Assembly (NCBI GenBank): GCA_900541835.1
Contig: UQLL01000005.1
Span: 1 to 64,000 of the forward strand
DNA length: 64,000 nt
Direction: 5' to 3'
From: an uncultured Porphyromonadaceae bacterium
Lineage (GTDB): Bacteria; Bacteroidota; Bacteroidia; Bacteroidales; Muribaculaceae
In this document: positions 51,537-58,395 of the stretch, in pieces
How positions within the stretch are numbered: the first letter of the stretch is position 1
Layout: each line of letters opens with the position of its first letter
Notes under the pieces: generated by a model
What the model saw: the letters and a program-made list of their open reading frames with translations, nothing else
The model's database searches: none
Told to the model about the DNA's origin: nothing
Made by a program: the position numbers and the translations under genes

Positions 51537-51577
51537 TCTATATAACGCCCTTGTGCTTGCCTTATTGCCTGCTGACG

Positions 51578-51585
51578 CAAAAATA
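51578..51585 (-). promoter_or_regulatory. Putative -7 box of the 52-aa gene
   Basis: TATTTTTG on the minus strand fits TAnnTTTG, about 95 bp upstream of ATG 51483. No -33 element is obvious. Confidence 0.45.
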
Positions 51586-51652
51586 CGCATTACGCCCTCT
51601 CGACGCGCAGATATGCCGGGAGGACAGTTATGAATCAGGCTCTTAACGTGAG

Positions 51653-51832
51653 TTAGGGATTTGATTTTCGTTGTTTTACATCTCGCACTATCATAACGAT
51701 ACCTATAGCAACGAAAAGCAAAATGCCAACAGATTTTATAATGTAGGATGTACTTAGAAAATTATCGTCCTTAGAAAGTAATCTGAGAACGGCTGCTGCG
51801 CAGATAATTACAATGTATTTGAGGTACTTCAT
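51653..51832 (-). CDS. Small membrane protein in AT-rich island
   Basis: 59 aa, starting at ATG 51832 (MKYLKYIVIICAAAVLRLLS). Two hydrophobic segments (about 4-18 and 30-49) and a basic tail (RDVKQRKSNP). It lies 7 bp after the 355-aa gene and shares its low GC content, so the two are likely one operon. I recognise no family. Confidence 0.6.
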   Translation of the reverse strand: MKYLKYIVIICAAAVLRLLSKDDNFLSTSYIIKSVGILLFVAIGIVMIVRDVKQRKSNP

Positions 51833-51839
51833 TACTATA

Positions 51840-52907
51840 TTACTCTGTGGAATCAATGACGATAAAGCAAATCTCTCCAAAGTGTTCCTTTCCAACTTCT
51901 TCTCCCTTGAGAATTGCCGGCATGGTAATGATACCCTTTGATTCAAGAATATCAAGCAAGTCCCACATCACTTCATGATAGAATATAATTTGTCCCAATT
52001 TGAGTGAAGCAATATTGTGAGTCTTACTCCAAGATACACAATGCATCTTTACTGCATTGCTTAAATTTGTTGTGATCGCCTTACATAGAAGGTCGATGGT
52101 GTCATTATTATTGCGATGGATTATTGGGATCAGGATGTTGCCATTGTCATCCGTAAGTCCCCAGCCGGCAATGGATTGTATAACCTCCTTGTTGTCAATT
52201 CGATTGCCTTGCGTCTGCATCACTTCCTTTGCAAAGGATATCATTTTTTTTGAGCTAAGCCAATATCCCAAATTGTCAGTCCAATTCTGATACAATGGCC
52301 CGTATCCGTTAGTTCCGATTTTGTCATGCTGTCGGCTCTCATACATTGCCCAATAGGCTCCCGACCATGTTCCGTGGTCCTCACAATTAAGGGGTGATGA
52401 CAGGTATTCATCGCCCCACATATACCCATCAAGAAGATACGAAAAAACAAGACTGTAAGTCTGTTTGGAGTATCCGACTTTATTAAAAGCGGAAATTAGT
52501 TCTTTGATTTTCGGCTCAATTATAGGGAAAATGCTGTCTGCAAATTCTTTTGATTCTTGTCGAATTTTTTGTGTTTTGCTCTTTCCGAAAATATGCATCT
52601 TCGTTGAATATACATCGTTATTGCACGTCAACAAATCTCCGACTTCAAGCAGCCGGAGTTGGCTTTTGTTGTATTTGATTCCAAGTGAATCAAGTTTAGC
52701 CGTAGTTCCTGGCTGCGCAAAGGCACATAATATATCCCAATTATTGTCCGTGAGATATTCGCTCGGATGATAATTGTTATAAGAGCAGAATGCCGAAAGG
52801 TCGAAAGATTTATAGGGTCGCCCAATAATCGAATCCTGGGTTTGGGCGATTAAAAGCATTGGCAAAAACGCCAAGTACAATGTAAGAAAGAATTTCATTT
52901 GTGCCAT
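51840..52907 (-). CDS. Exported protein of unknown function in AT-rich island
   Basis: 355 aa from ATG 52907 (MAQMKFF); the second ATG at 52898 would give MKFFLTLYLAFLPMLLIAQ, a cleaner signal peptide with cleavage near AQT. The mature protein is mixed alpha/beta, rich in Asn, Tyr, Ile and Lys, with no domain I know. Codon use is AT-rich, quite unlike the roughly 60% GC neighbours, which suggests recent acquisition. Confidence 0.75.
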   Translation of the reverse strand: MAQMKFFLTLYLAFLPMLLIAQTQDSIIGRPYKSFDLSAFCSYNNYHPSEYLTDNNWDILCAFAQPGTTAKLDSLGIKYNKSQLRLLEVGDLLTCNNDVYSTKMHIFGKSKTQKIRQESKEFADSIFPIIEPKIKELISAFNKVGYSKQTYSLVFSYLLDGYMWGDEYLSSPLNCEDHGTWSGAYWAMYESRQHDKIGTNGYGPLYQNWTDNLGYWLSSKKMISFAKEVMQTQGNRIDNKEVIQSIAGWGLTDDNGNILIPIIHRNNNDTIDLLCKAITTNLSNAVKMHCVSWSKTHNIASLKLGQIIFYHEVMWDLLDILESKGIITMPAILKGEEVGKEHFGEICFIVIDSTE

Positions 52908-52937
52908 GAAATTTTGAAGTGTTGGTATTCAGGCACA

Positions 52938-52945
52938 AAATTACT
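52938..52945 (-). promoter_or_regulatory. -7 box of the AT-rich island genes
   Basis: TAATTTTG on the minus strand, 30 nt upstream of ATG 52907, so the island genes carry their own Bacteroidetes-type promoter. Confidence 0.6.
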
Positions 52946-52983
52946 AATAATTTCCGGAATATAGGCAATGTCAGCGTGTCTTT

Positions 52984-53160
52984 TCAGGGCGGCTGATACT
53001 CAACCGCGTGTGGGGCTATGCCAGCTTCGCTGACTCCGAGGCTCTCAACGTGCAGACCCCGCACCTGCGCCGCCTGCTGCCCGCCATCTCCGTCTCCATC
53101 GTCAACATCAAGAAGCGCGGCTACGTTCTCCAGGTTGCTTTGGCGCGACGCACCCATCAC
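52984..53160 (+). pseudogene. 3' fragment of an OmpR/PhoB-type response regulator
   Basis: Translation reads RLILNRVWGYASFADSEALN, then HLRRLLPAISVSIVNIKKRGYVLQ. This is the end of a winged-helix effector domain: the W-G-Y before the turn, the H-L-R-R-L-L recognition-helix region and the final R-G-Y-V-L hairpin. No receiver domain or start precedes it, and the normal stop after GYVLQ is missing; the frame runs on into tRNA-Ala terminator sequence. The GC-rich fragment begins abruptly where the AT-rich island ends (about 52980), so the island or a deletion probably removed the rest. Confidence 0.7.
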
Positions 53161-53175
53161 GTACCGCATCAGACT

Positions 53176-53189
53176 TTCGGCTTGACCCG
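53176..53189 (-). repeat. 14-nt motif downstream of tRNA-Ala
   Basis: CGGGTCAAGCCGAA on the minus strand, identical to the motif at 4984-4997 downstream of tRNA-Pro and likewise preceded by an A-rich run. Confidence 0.6.
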
Positions 53190-53222
53190 TTTTAGCTCGC
53201 CCAGCATAGGCGAACTAAAACG
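53188..53222 (-). terminator. Second hairpin downstream of tRNA-Ala
   Basis: 14-bp stem, 53188-53201 with 53209-53222. The single non-Watson-Crick pair is A-C on the plus strand but G-U in a minus-strand transcript, so the structure is better in the tRNA direction. Confidence 0.6.
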
Positions 53223-53248
53223 AGGGCTTCGGAGTGATTCCGAAGCCC
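53218..53248 (-). terminator. Terminator of tRNA-Ala
   Basis: GGGCTTCGGA (53224-53233) pairs with TCCGAAGCCC (53239-53248); in the minus direction it is followed by TCGTTTTAG. Confidence 0.8.
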
Positions 53249-53260
53249 CTCGGGAGTAGG

Positions 53261-53334
53261 TGGAGCATACCAGACTCGAACTGGTCACCTCTTGACTGCC
53301 AGTCAAACGCTCTAGCCAGATGAGCTAATGCCCC
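53261..53334 (-). tRNA. tRNA-Ala (anticodon GGC)
   Basis: 74 nt. Acceptor GGGGCAT/ATGCTCC (one G-U), D-stem GCTC/GAGC, anticodon stem TTTGA/TCAAG with loop CTGGCAG, T-arm ACCAG-TTCGAGT-CTGGT. Anticodon GGC at 53298-53300 (complement) reads GCC and GCU. Discriminator A; CCA not encoded. The identity G3-U70 pair is present (third acceptor pair G-T). Confidence 0.95.
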
Positions 53335-53366
53335 AACTTTGCAGTGTCAATTTCTCTTTGACGATG

Positions 53367-53398
53367 CAAAGTTACGCACTTTCTCCGACATGGCCAAA
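53367..53398 (-). promoter_or_regulatory. Promoter of tRNA-Ala
   Basis: Minus strand TTTG (53395-53398), 20 bp, TAACTTTG (53367-53374). One of the cleanest consensus promoters in the window. The remaining 53399-53545 shows no gene. Confidence 0.85.
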
Positions 53399-53545
53399 TA
53401 TTTCAGCAAAAAAATTGCATCTTTTCTCAAAGTTTTTTCTAACCCGTTATAATATAGGTATATACGAGGACGGGAGGTGGGCGAGAAAATTAGGGCGCCT
53501 GGATGAGGTTTCCCATGTAGAAATTGTCGGAAATATGTGGGCGGA

Positions 53546-53582
53546 CGAAAATCGGGGCAGCCGCACACGGACGGCTGCCCCG
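53546..53582 (-). terminator. Terminator of the sigma factor gene
   Basis: CGGGGCAGCCG (53553-53563) pairs with CGGCTGCCCCG (53572-53582); in the minus direction it is followed by ATTTTCG. Confidence 0.85.
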
Positions 53583-53621
53583 TAGGGTAGGGTAAAAATG
53601 CGCAGGGTGACTGCAGGCGGG

Positions 53622-54212
53622 TCAGACGCTGAGGGCTATCTCTTTCTCGGAGGCGATGCGGCGCAGGTTAAGCACGGCGTAGCGCATGCGGCCCAGGGCA
53701 GTGTTGATGCTCACGCGGGTCTCTTCGGCGATTTCCTTGAAGGACATGTTGCGGTAGAAGCGCATCGTGAGCACTTCGCGCTGTGGCTCGGGGAGGTACT
53801 TGATGAGTCCGCGCACGTCTTCGAGCAGCTGGCGGCTGATGATCTCCTCCTCGATGGTGGCCTCGGAGAGTTCCTTGCGGTTGAGTACGTCGGCCTCGGC
53901 CACGTCGCTGCTCTGCAGGTTCTCGGCCTTGGTCTGGCGGTAGTAGTCGATGATGAGGTTATGCGCGATGCGGGTTATCCAGGCGGGGAACTTGCCGTTT
54001 TCGGTGTAGCGTCCCTGCCGGATTGTGAGGATGGCCTTGACAAAGGTGTCCTGGAAGATGTCGTTGGCGACGTCCTCGTTCTTGACGGTGCGGATAATGT
54101 ATGCGAACACTTTGTCGCTGTACTTGCGTAGCAGCTGGTCGAAAGCGTCGTTGTCTCCTTGCGCATAAGCCTTGACCAACTCGGCGTCGGTCATGCTTTT
54201 TGTTTTTACCAT
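53622..54212 (-). CDS. RNA polymerase ECF-type sigma factor
   Basis: 196 aa. Region 2 (about 25-95) includes DIFQDTFVKAILTIRQGRY and FPAWITRIAHNLIIDYYR; region 4 (about 135-185) is a helix-turn-helix with LPEPQREVLTMRFYRNMSFKEIAEETRVSINTALGRMRYA. Start may be M1 or M7. No anti-sigma gene adjoins it, so it may be controlled transcriptionally or by an unlinked partner. Its own upstream region (54213-54371) has no clear -7 box. Confidence 0.93.
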   Translation of the reverse strand: MVKTKSMTDAELVKAYAQGDNDAFDQLLRKYSDKVFAYIIRTVKNEDVANDIFQDTFVKAILTIRQGRYTENGKFPAWITRIAHNLIIDYYRQTKAENLQSSDVAEADVLNRKELSEATIEEEIISRQLLEDVRGLIKYLPEPQREVLTMRFYRNMSFKEIAEETRVSINTALGRMRYAVLNLRRIASEKEIALSV

Positions 54213-54371
54213 TCTTGTTCCTATACTTTTGTTGGGTAGAGGTCAGTCGATAGGCAATATGGGTTTAGTTCGTAATTGGGGTGGTTGGGTTTTATTGTTT
54301 TTCCGAATGTAAAATTACAAAATTTTTCGGCTCCGTGCAACAGGAAATGGCTTAAAATTTCGTATCTCTTG

Positions 54372-55217
54372 TTAAGAAGCTGAAAATTCGGCTCTTACCC
54401 AGGAGCCGTCTTCAGCGTAACCGAGGTGTCGGAGGCCTTGTTTCCGGGCTGCCTGGCGGATGATGTCGAGGTCGGGGAGATAGAAGCCGCTGCATACGAA
54501 CCGTCCGCCTGGTTTGAGGGCGCGGGCGTAGGCTGCGATGTCGGTGGTGATGATGTTGCGGTTGATGTTGGCCAGCAGCAGGTCGGCTTGGGGGATGTGG
54601 GGAAGCTGGGAGGCGTCGCCGCAGATGAGGTGTGGCGTGACGGCGTTGAGGCGGGCGTTGTCGCAGGCGTTGTCGTAGGCGTCGGGGTCTATCTCGATGC
54701 CGTGGACGTCGGTGGCGCCGAGCATGCAGGCGAGGATGGCGAGGATGCCGGTGCCGGTACCCATGTCGGTGACGGTCAGTCCGGTCATGTCGTGCGTCAG
54801 CATGTATTCCATCATGAGGCGGGTGGTGGAGTGGTGGCCGGTGCCGAAGGCCATGCGGGGGTCGACGATGATCTGGTAGCGGGCGTCGGGGACGTCGGTG
54901 TGGAAGGAGCTGCGCACCACTACCTGATCGCCGACGACGATGGGCTGGAAGTAGTGTTTCTCCCATTCGTGGTTCCAGTCCTGGCCTTCTACGATGGTGT
55001 TGTCGGCCTGGAGGGTGACGCCGGGGGCAGGGAAGTCGGCGAGCAGTGCGGTGAGGGCGTCGTCGTCGAACTGGTCCTGGAGTATGTAGGCGGTGAGAAT
55101 AGGCTCTTCGGTGGTGAATGACTCGTAGCCGATGTCGCCGAGCAGGGCGGCGGCGAAGTCGGCGATGTCCTGGCTCCAGGGGGTGATGCGGAGGGTGGTG
55201 CTGACGTAATCCTTCAT
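54372..55217 (-). CDS. prmA: Ribosomal protein L11 methyltransferase
   Basis: 281 aa. The N-terminal domain (about 1-95) binds L11; the SAM methyltransferase domain follows with the signature MAFGTGHHSTTRLM, SAM loop DMGTGTGILAIL and the active-site LLANINRNI. Trimethylates L11 residues. A TAACTTTG box ends 4 nt before the ATG, which predicts a leaderless mRNA. Confidence 0.96.
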   Translation of the reverse strand: MKDYVSTTLRITPWSQDIADFAAALLGDIGYESFTTEEPILTAYILQDQFDDDALTALLADFPAPGVTLQADNTIVEGQDWNHEWEKHYFQPIVVGDQVVVRSSFHTDVPDARYQIIVDPRMAFGTGHHSTTRLMMEYMLTHDMTGLTVTDMGTGTGILAILACMLGATDVHGIEIDPDAYDNACDNARLNAVTPHLICGDASQLPHIPQADLLLANINRNIITTDIAAYARALKPGGRFVCSGFYLPDLDIIRQAARKQGLRHLGYAEDGSWVRAEFSAS

Positions 55218-55221
55218 GGTG

Positions 55222-55229
55222 CAAAGTTA
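55222..55229 (-). promoter_or_regulatory. -7 box of prmA, predicted leaderless
   Basis: TAACTTTG on the minus strand with only 4 nt to the ATG at 55217. Confidence 0.65.
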
Positions 55230-55283
55230 CGAAAAAAAGTTGAGAATGGAGAGTCGTGGCTGAGGGTGCCCGTAGCCATGCCG

Positions 55284-55313
55284 CTGTCACTGCCGCCCGC
55301 TTTGGCGTGGCGG
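55284..55313 (-). repeat. Covarying hairpin repeat, family 1, copy 2
   Basis: Minus strand: outer arms CGCC/GGCG, one unpaired A, inner CGC/GCG, loop CAAA, tail GCAGTGACAG. It lies past the terminator of the 103-aa gene and upstream of prmA. Confidence 0.55.
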
Positions 55314-55320
55314 TGTTGAG

Positions 55321-55343
55321 AAAAAAGCCCCGCGGCACGGGGC
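55321..55343 (-). terminator. Terminator of the YtxH-DUF1469 cassette
   Basis: GCCCCG/CGGGGC stem (55327-55332 with 55338-55343), then six T residues on the minus strand. Confidence 0.85.
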
Positions 55344-55380
55344 TGCAGGGTAGGGGGGTGCGTAGAGGGGGCAGGGTGGG

Positions 55381-55692
55381 CTATTTCTTGTTCTTGCGGA
55401 AGAAGTTGACGAGCTTGCGGCCGGAGCGGAAGAGGGCGAAGCCGATGCCGAAGAGGTCGGCGTATGACATTAGCTTCAGGCCGGTGTCGGCGAGGCTGAA
55501 CAGGCCGGTGCCTTTGGGCATGATGGCGGTCTTGCGCAGGGAAGTGGTGTCGTTGAGGAGTTTCTCTTTGAGAAGCTCCATGCGTATCTGTGTCAGGAGG
55601 CGCTGCTGGCGCAGTTCGCCTATGGTGTAGCCACGGAAGTTCTCGCGGCGGTGGGGCGGCACGATGGGTGAGGTGGACTTCTTGTCTGCCAT
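55381..55692 (-). CDS. Small basic protein, last gene of membrane cassette
   Basis: 103 aa, basic (pI high), no clear TM but a weakly hydrophobic stretch near 67-85 (LFSLADTGLKLMSYADLFGIGFALF). The start MADKKSTSPIVPPHRRENF and end FFRKNKK are Lys/Arg-rich. Family not recognised; its place behind the YtxH and DUF1469 genes, 9 bp away, suggests a shared membrane-associated role. Confidence 0.75.
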   Translation of the reverse strand: MADKKSTSPIVPPHRRENFRGYTIGELRQQRLLTQIRMELLKEKLLNDTTSLRKTAIMPKGTGLFSLADTGLKLMSYADLFGIGFALFRSGRKLVNFFRKNKK

Positions 55693-55701
55693 GGCTGTGG
55701 T

Positions 55702-56064
55702 TTATTTGTCGGTTTTGGGTTTGCGGTCAAAGAGGATTCGAGTGAGCAGGCGGCTGATGGGGGTGAGTATCAGGGGCTTGCGCAGCAGTACGAGCAGCAG
55801 GCATAAGACGAAGAATATGCCGGCGGTGCTGAGGTAGGCCAGCGCTGGGCACATGAAGAGCTTGAAGAGCTCGGCGCAGCTGAAGCCGAGGAATATGAGG
55901 ATGAAGGCGAAGGCGAACAGGCAGACGATGCCTATGACGAGCATGCCGCTGAGGAGGGTGAACTTCTCGGCTGCGGTGAACTTGGCGTATTCCACGGCCA
56001 CGGAGAAGAAGCGCATGGCCTCGTCGCGAATGGTCTTGATTTCGTCGAGTAGCTTGGATTTCAT
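55702..56064 (-). CDS. Phage-holin-like DUF1469 membrane protein
   Basis: 120 aa, two strong TM helices (about 41-65 and 75-97) after a basic helical N-terminus. This is the layout of the Phage_holin_3_6 / DUF1469 family, which is chromosomal and usually not phage-derived. It follows the two YtxH genes after a hairpin gap. Confidence 0.85.
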   Translation of the reverse strand: MKSKLLDEIKTIRDEAMRFFSVAVEYAKFTAAEKFTLLSGMLVIGIVCLFAFAFILIFLGFSCAELFKLFMCPALAYLSTAGIFFVLCLLLVLLRKPLILTPISRLLTRILFDRKPKTDK

Positions 56065-56077
56065 GAGGCGGGAATAT

Positions 56078-56122
56078 TAAGTAAGGAGGGCACGGGGGCG
56101 ATGGAAGCTCCCGGTGCCCTCC
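56078..56122 (-). terminator. Hairpin between the second YtxH gene and DUF1469
   Basis: GGAGGGCAC (56085-56093) pairs with GTGCCCTCC (56114-56122), followed in the minus direction by TTACTT. It may be a partial terminator or attenuator inside the cassette. Confidence 0.6.
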
Positions 56123-56150
56123 TGTGGTTCTGGCAGGATATGCTGCTGTG

Positions 56151-56348
56151 TTATTTCTCTACGCTGGCGGATAGTTCGGCCACGAGTTCGTCTACTTCGC
56201 GGTCGCAGACCTTGATGCCCTTGCGGCGCAGAATCTCGCGGATTTTCTCGCGTACGTCCTCGCCCTTTGCGGGTGCGAAGAGTAGGGCGGCGGAGCAGCC
56301 TACGATGGCGCCTCCGAGGAAGGCGTAGAGCAGATTGAGTGATTTCAT
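56151..56348 (-). CDS. YtxH-like protein 2
   Basis: 65 aa. An N-terminal glycine-rich TM helix (LYAFLGGAIVGCSAALLFAPAKG) ending in the YtxH-type A-P-x-K-G boundary, then a charged helix (DVREKIREILRRKGIKVCDREVDELVAEL). A paralogue of the upstream gene, with which it shares the same order of segments. Confidence 0.85.
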   Translation of the reverse strand: MKSLNLLYAFLGGAIVGCSAALLFAPAKGEDVREKIREILRRKGIKVCDREVDELVAELSASVEK

Positions 56349-56396
56349 GTTCTATGTCTTATGTGAGGGGTTTTACTTGTGTTGTCGGCGCCGGTG

Positions 56397-56600
56397 TCAG
56401 ATCTGCTTCTCGAGCTGGTCCTCGATTTCCTCGGCGAGCTCTTCCATCTTGTTGCACTTGAGGTTGATGCCCTTTTTCTTGAGGATCTCGATGATGTTGC
56501 GGCGGGTCTCGTTGCCCTTGTGGGGGGCTACCAGGAGGCCTACTGCTGCGCCGGCGATGGCGCCGCCTATTACGGCGGAGATTACGTGAATCGGCTTCAT
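56397..56600 (-). CDS. YtxH-like protein 1
   Basis: 67 aa from ATG 56600 (MKPIHVISAVIGGAIAGAAVGLLVAPHKGNE). Same architecture as its neighbour: Gly/Ala-rich TM helix, A-P-H-K-G boundary, charged helix with IIEILKKKGINLKCNKMEELAEEI. First gene of the YtxH-YtxH-DUF1469 cassette. YtxH proteins are linked to general stress in other bacteria. Confidence 0.87.
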   Translation of the reverse strand: MKPIHVISAVIGGAIAGAAVGLLVAPHKGNETRRNIIEILKKKGINLKCNKMEELAEEIEDQLEKQI

Positions 56601-56686
56601 AGTGTGTATGTTTCTTGTGTGTTCTTGCTTGTTTACCTTATAACGCAAAAAACGCGCCAAGTGTTTTAACACGATTTGATTTTTTG

Positions 56687-58309
56687 TCAGAATTTGAATC
56701 CCATGGAGAGTACCACCTGGTGGTTGGCCGAGGTGACGCGTGCCGATGGACAAGCGGCGGGTTCGGCGATGTCGGAGGGGAAGGGATGATATTCGCTCCG
56801 GCGGTTCTTGTAGACGTAGGCCAGGTCGGTGTAGAAGCCCTTGTGGTGGAATCCGATGCCGCCGGTTATGTAGTAGGTGCGGTCGTCGAGGGTGTAGTCG
56901 AGGCGGGCGCCGTCGGTGAAGACTTCCTCTTTGTTGTCGAAGACGTCGCTTTTTACGGGTGCACGCATCAGGGAGTAGCCGGCGCGCAGTGAGACGTTGT
57001 TGCTGACGCGGGCCTCGGCGCCGACGCGCAGGGTCGACGTGGACTGGTACATGTTCTTGATGTCGTCGTTGGTGTAGGTGAAGGAATCGTAGCCGCCGTT
57101 GAGCCAGTTGTCGTCGTACTTGTCGGTGAAGTGACAGTAGCGGTAGTTGGCCCACTCGTAGTCGGCGGAGATGATGAAGCGGTTGGCGATGACTCCGGCC
57201 ATGGAGGCGATGAGGCGCCAGGGGGTGCGGAAGCGGTAGTCGTAGACGGCGTCGTAGCCGCCGTTGGTGTAGTGGATCTCCTCGCCGCGGTGGTTGCCGT
57301 AGATGGAGCTTGTGGCGCCGAGGTACGACTGCTCGAGGTCGTACCAGGTTGGGGTGTGCATGGCAAAGCCGATGCGCAGCTGCGGCACGGGGCGCACTAT
57401 GAAGCCGAGCTTGTAGTTGAAGCCGGTGCCGGTGACTCTGTAGCGGCTCTGCAGCTGGATGTCGGAGGTGGTCTGCTCCACCTCGTCGTTGCTGTTGGCC
57501 ACGTAGGCGCCTGTCATCTGCTCGCCCCAGAGGGAATTGCGCTCGTAGGAGAAGTCGACGATGCCGAAGTCCATGCCCCAGTAGAAGACGTTGGAGACGT
57601 TGCCGCCCAGGGCGATGTTGTATTCGTCCATGGCCCCCTTGTCGACGACGCGGAAGTAACCGGAGCCGGTGGTGCCTGCGCCGAACTGGCCGTCCCAGTG
57701 GGCCTTGCCGTCTTCCTGGCGGGCGTTGATGAAGTATGAGTCGTAGCCGAGGATGGTGGCCCAGGGTGCCTGGAGTCCGCCGTCGGTGGGGTTGTAGGGG
57801 TCGAAGCTGCCGTTGCCGGCCACGTCGCCGACGTTGACGCCGCTGCCGTTGGCCAGGGCTGCGATATAGTTGGTGACGGAGGTGCCGAGGCGGGGCACAC
57901 TGCCGCGGAAGCGGCGGTTGAACGACGAGGTCTTGTTGTAGGTGAAGCCGAGGTTGATGTTGCGCAGTACTCCGGAGTTGTGGATGCTGAACACGCAGCC
58001 TATGTTGTTGAGGTAGAATGGCGTTTTGTCCCACTTGGTGGCCACGCCCTGGCTAATGGCCTTGCTCTGCTGGGCGTCGATGTCGATGGTGAATCCGATT
58101 TCGTTCTGGCGGTATACGCCGATGCCGCCGGGGTTCTGGCTGAGTGTGGAGAGGTCGCCGCCGAGGGCGCCGAAGGCTCCGCCCATGGACATGAAGCGGG
58201 CGGTGCCCTTGAGGTCGGGCTGGGCGAACTGGTAGGCGTCCATGGCCGACTGGGCGCTCATCAGCGCCGGGAAGGCAAGGGTGGCCAGTGTGAGTAAGGA
58301 TTTTTTCAT
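56687..58309 (-). CDS. OmpP1/FadL/TodX-family outer membrane transporter
   Basis: 540 aa. Signal peptide about 1-20 (MSAQ). The mature start DAYQFAQPDLKGTARFMSMGGAFGALGGDLSTLSQNPGGIGVY is the family's N-terminal hatch (N-P-G/A motif). It is followed by a long beta-barrel ending in LSMGFKF with the C-terminal Phe. FadL-type proteins take up hydrophobic molecules by lateral diffusion. Substrate unknown here. Confidence 0.92.
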   Translation of the reverse strand: MKKSLLTLATLAFPALMSAQSAMDAYQFAQPDLKGTARFMSMGGAFGALGGDLSTLSQNPGGIGVYRQNEIGFTIDIDAQQSKAISQGVATKWDKTPFYLNNIGCVFSIHNSGVLRNINLGFTYNKTSSFNRRFRGSVPRLGTSVTNYIAALANGSGVNVGDVAGNGSFDPYNPTDGGLQAPWATILGYDSYFINARQEDGKAHWDGQFGAGTTGSGYFRVVDKGAMDEYNIALGGNVSNVFYWGMDFGIVDFSYERNSLWGEQMTGAYVANSNDEVEQTTSDIQLQSRYRVTGTGFNYKLGFIVRPVPQLRIGFAMHTPTWYDLEQSYLGATSSIYGNHRGEEIHYTNGGYDAVYDYRFRTPWRLIASMAGVIANRFIISADYEWANYRYCHFTDKYDDNWLNGGYDSFTYTNDDIKNMYQSTSTLRVGAEARVSNNVSLRAGYSLMRAPVKSDVFDNKEEVFTDGARLDYTLDDRTYYITGGIGFHHKGFYTDLAYVYKNRRSEYHPFPSDIAEPAACPSARVTSANHQVVLSMGFKF

Positions 58310-58341
58310 ATTGTCAGGTGTTTTTTGTTCGGAAAAGTGGA

Positions 58342-58384
58342 AGGGTGAAGGCCTTGCCGGGCGTAGTAGCCTTCACCCTGTACT
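58342..58384 (-). terminator. Terminator of the Trp/Gly-rich gene
   Basis: AGGGTGAAGGC (58342-58352) pairs with GCCTTCACCCT (58369-58379), 17 bp after the stop in the minus direction. Confidence 0.75.
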
Positions 58385-58395
58385 TTGTTACGGAA

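Noticed and set aside
55702..56064. Holin as a sign of a prophage
   Set aside because: The DUF1469/holin-like family is chromosomal in Bacteroidetes, and no phage structural, integrase or lysis genes are nearby.
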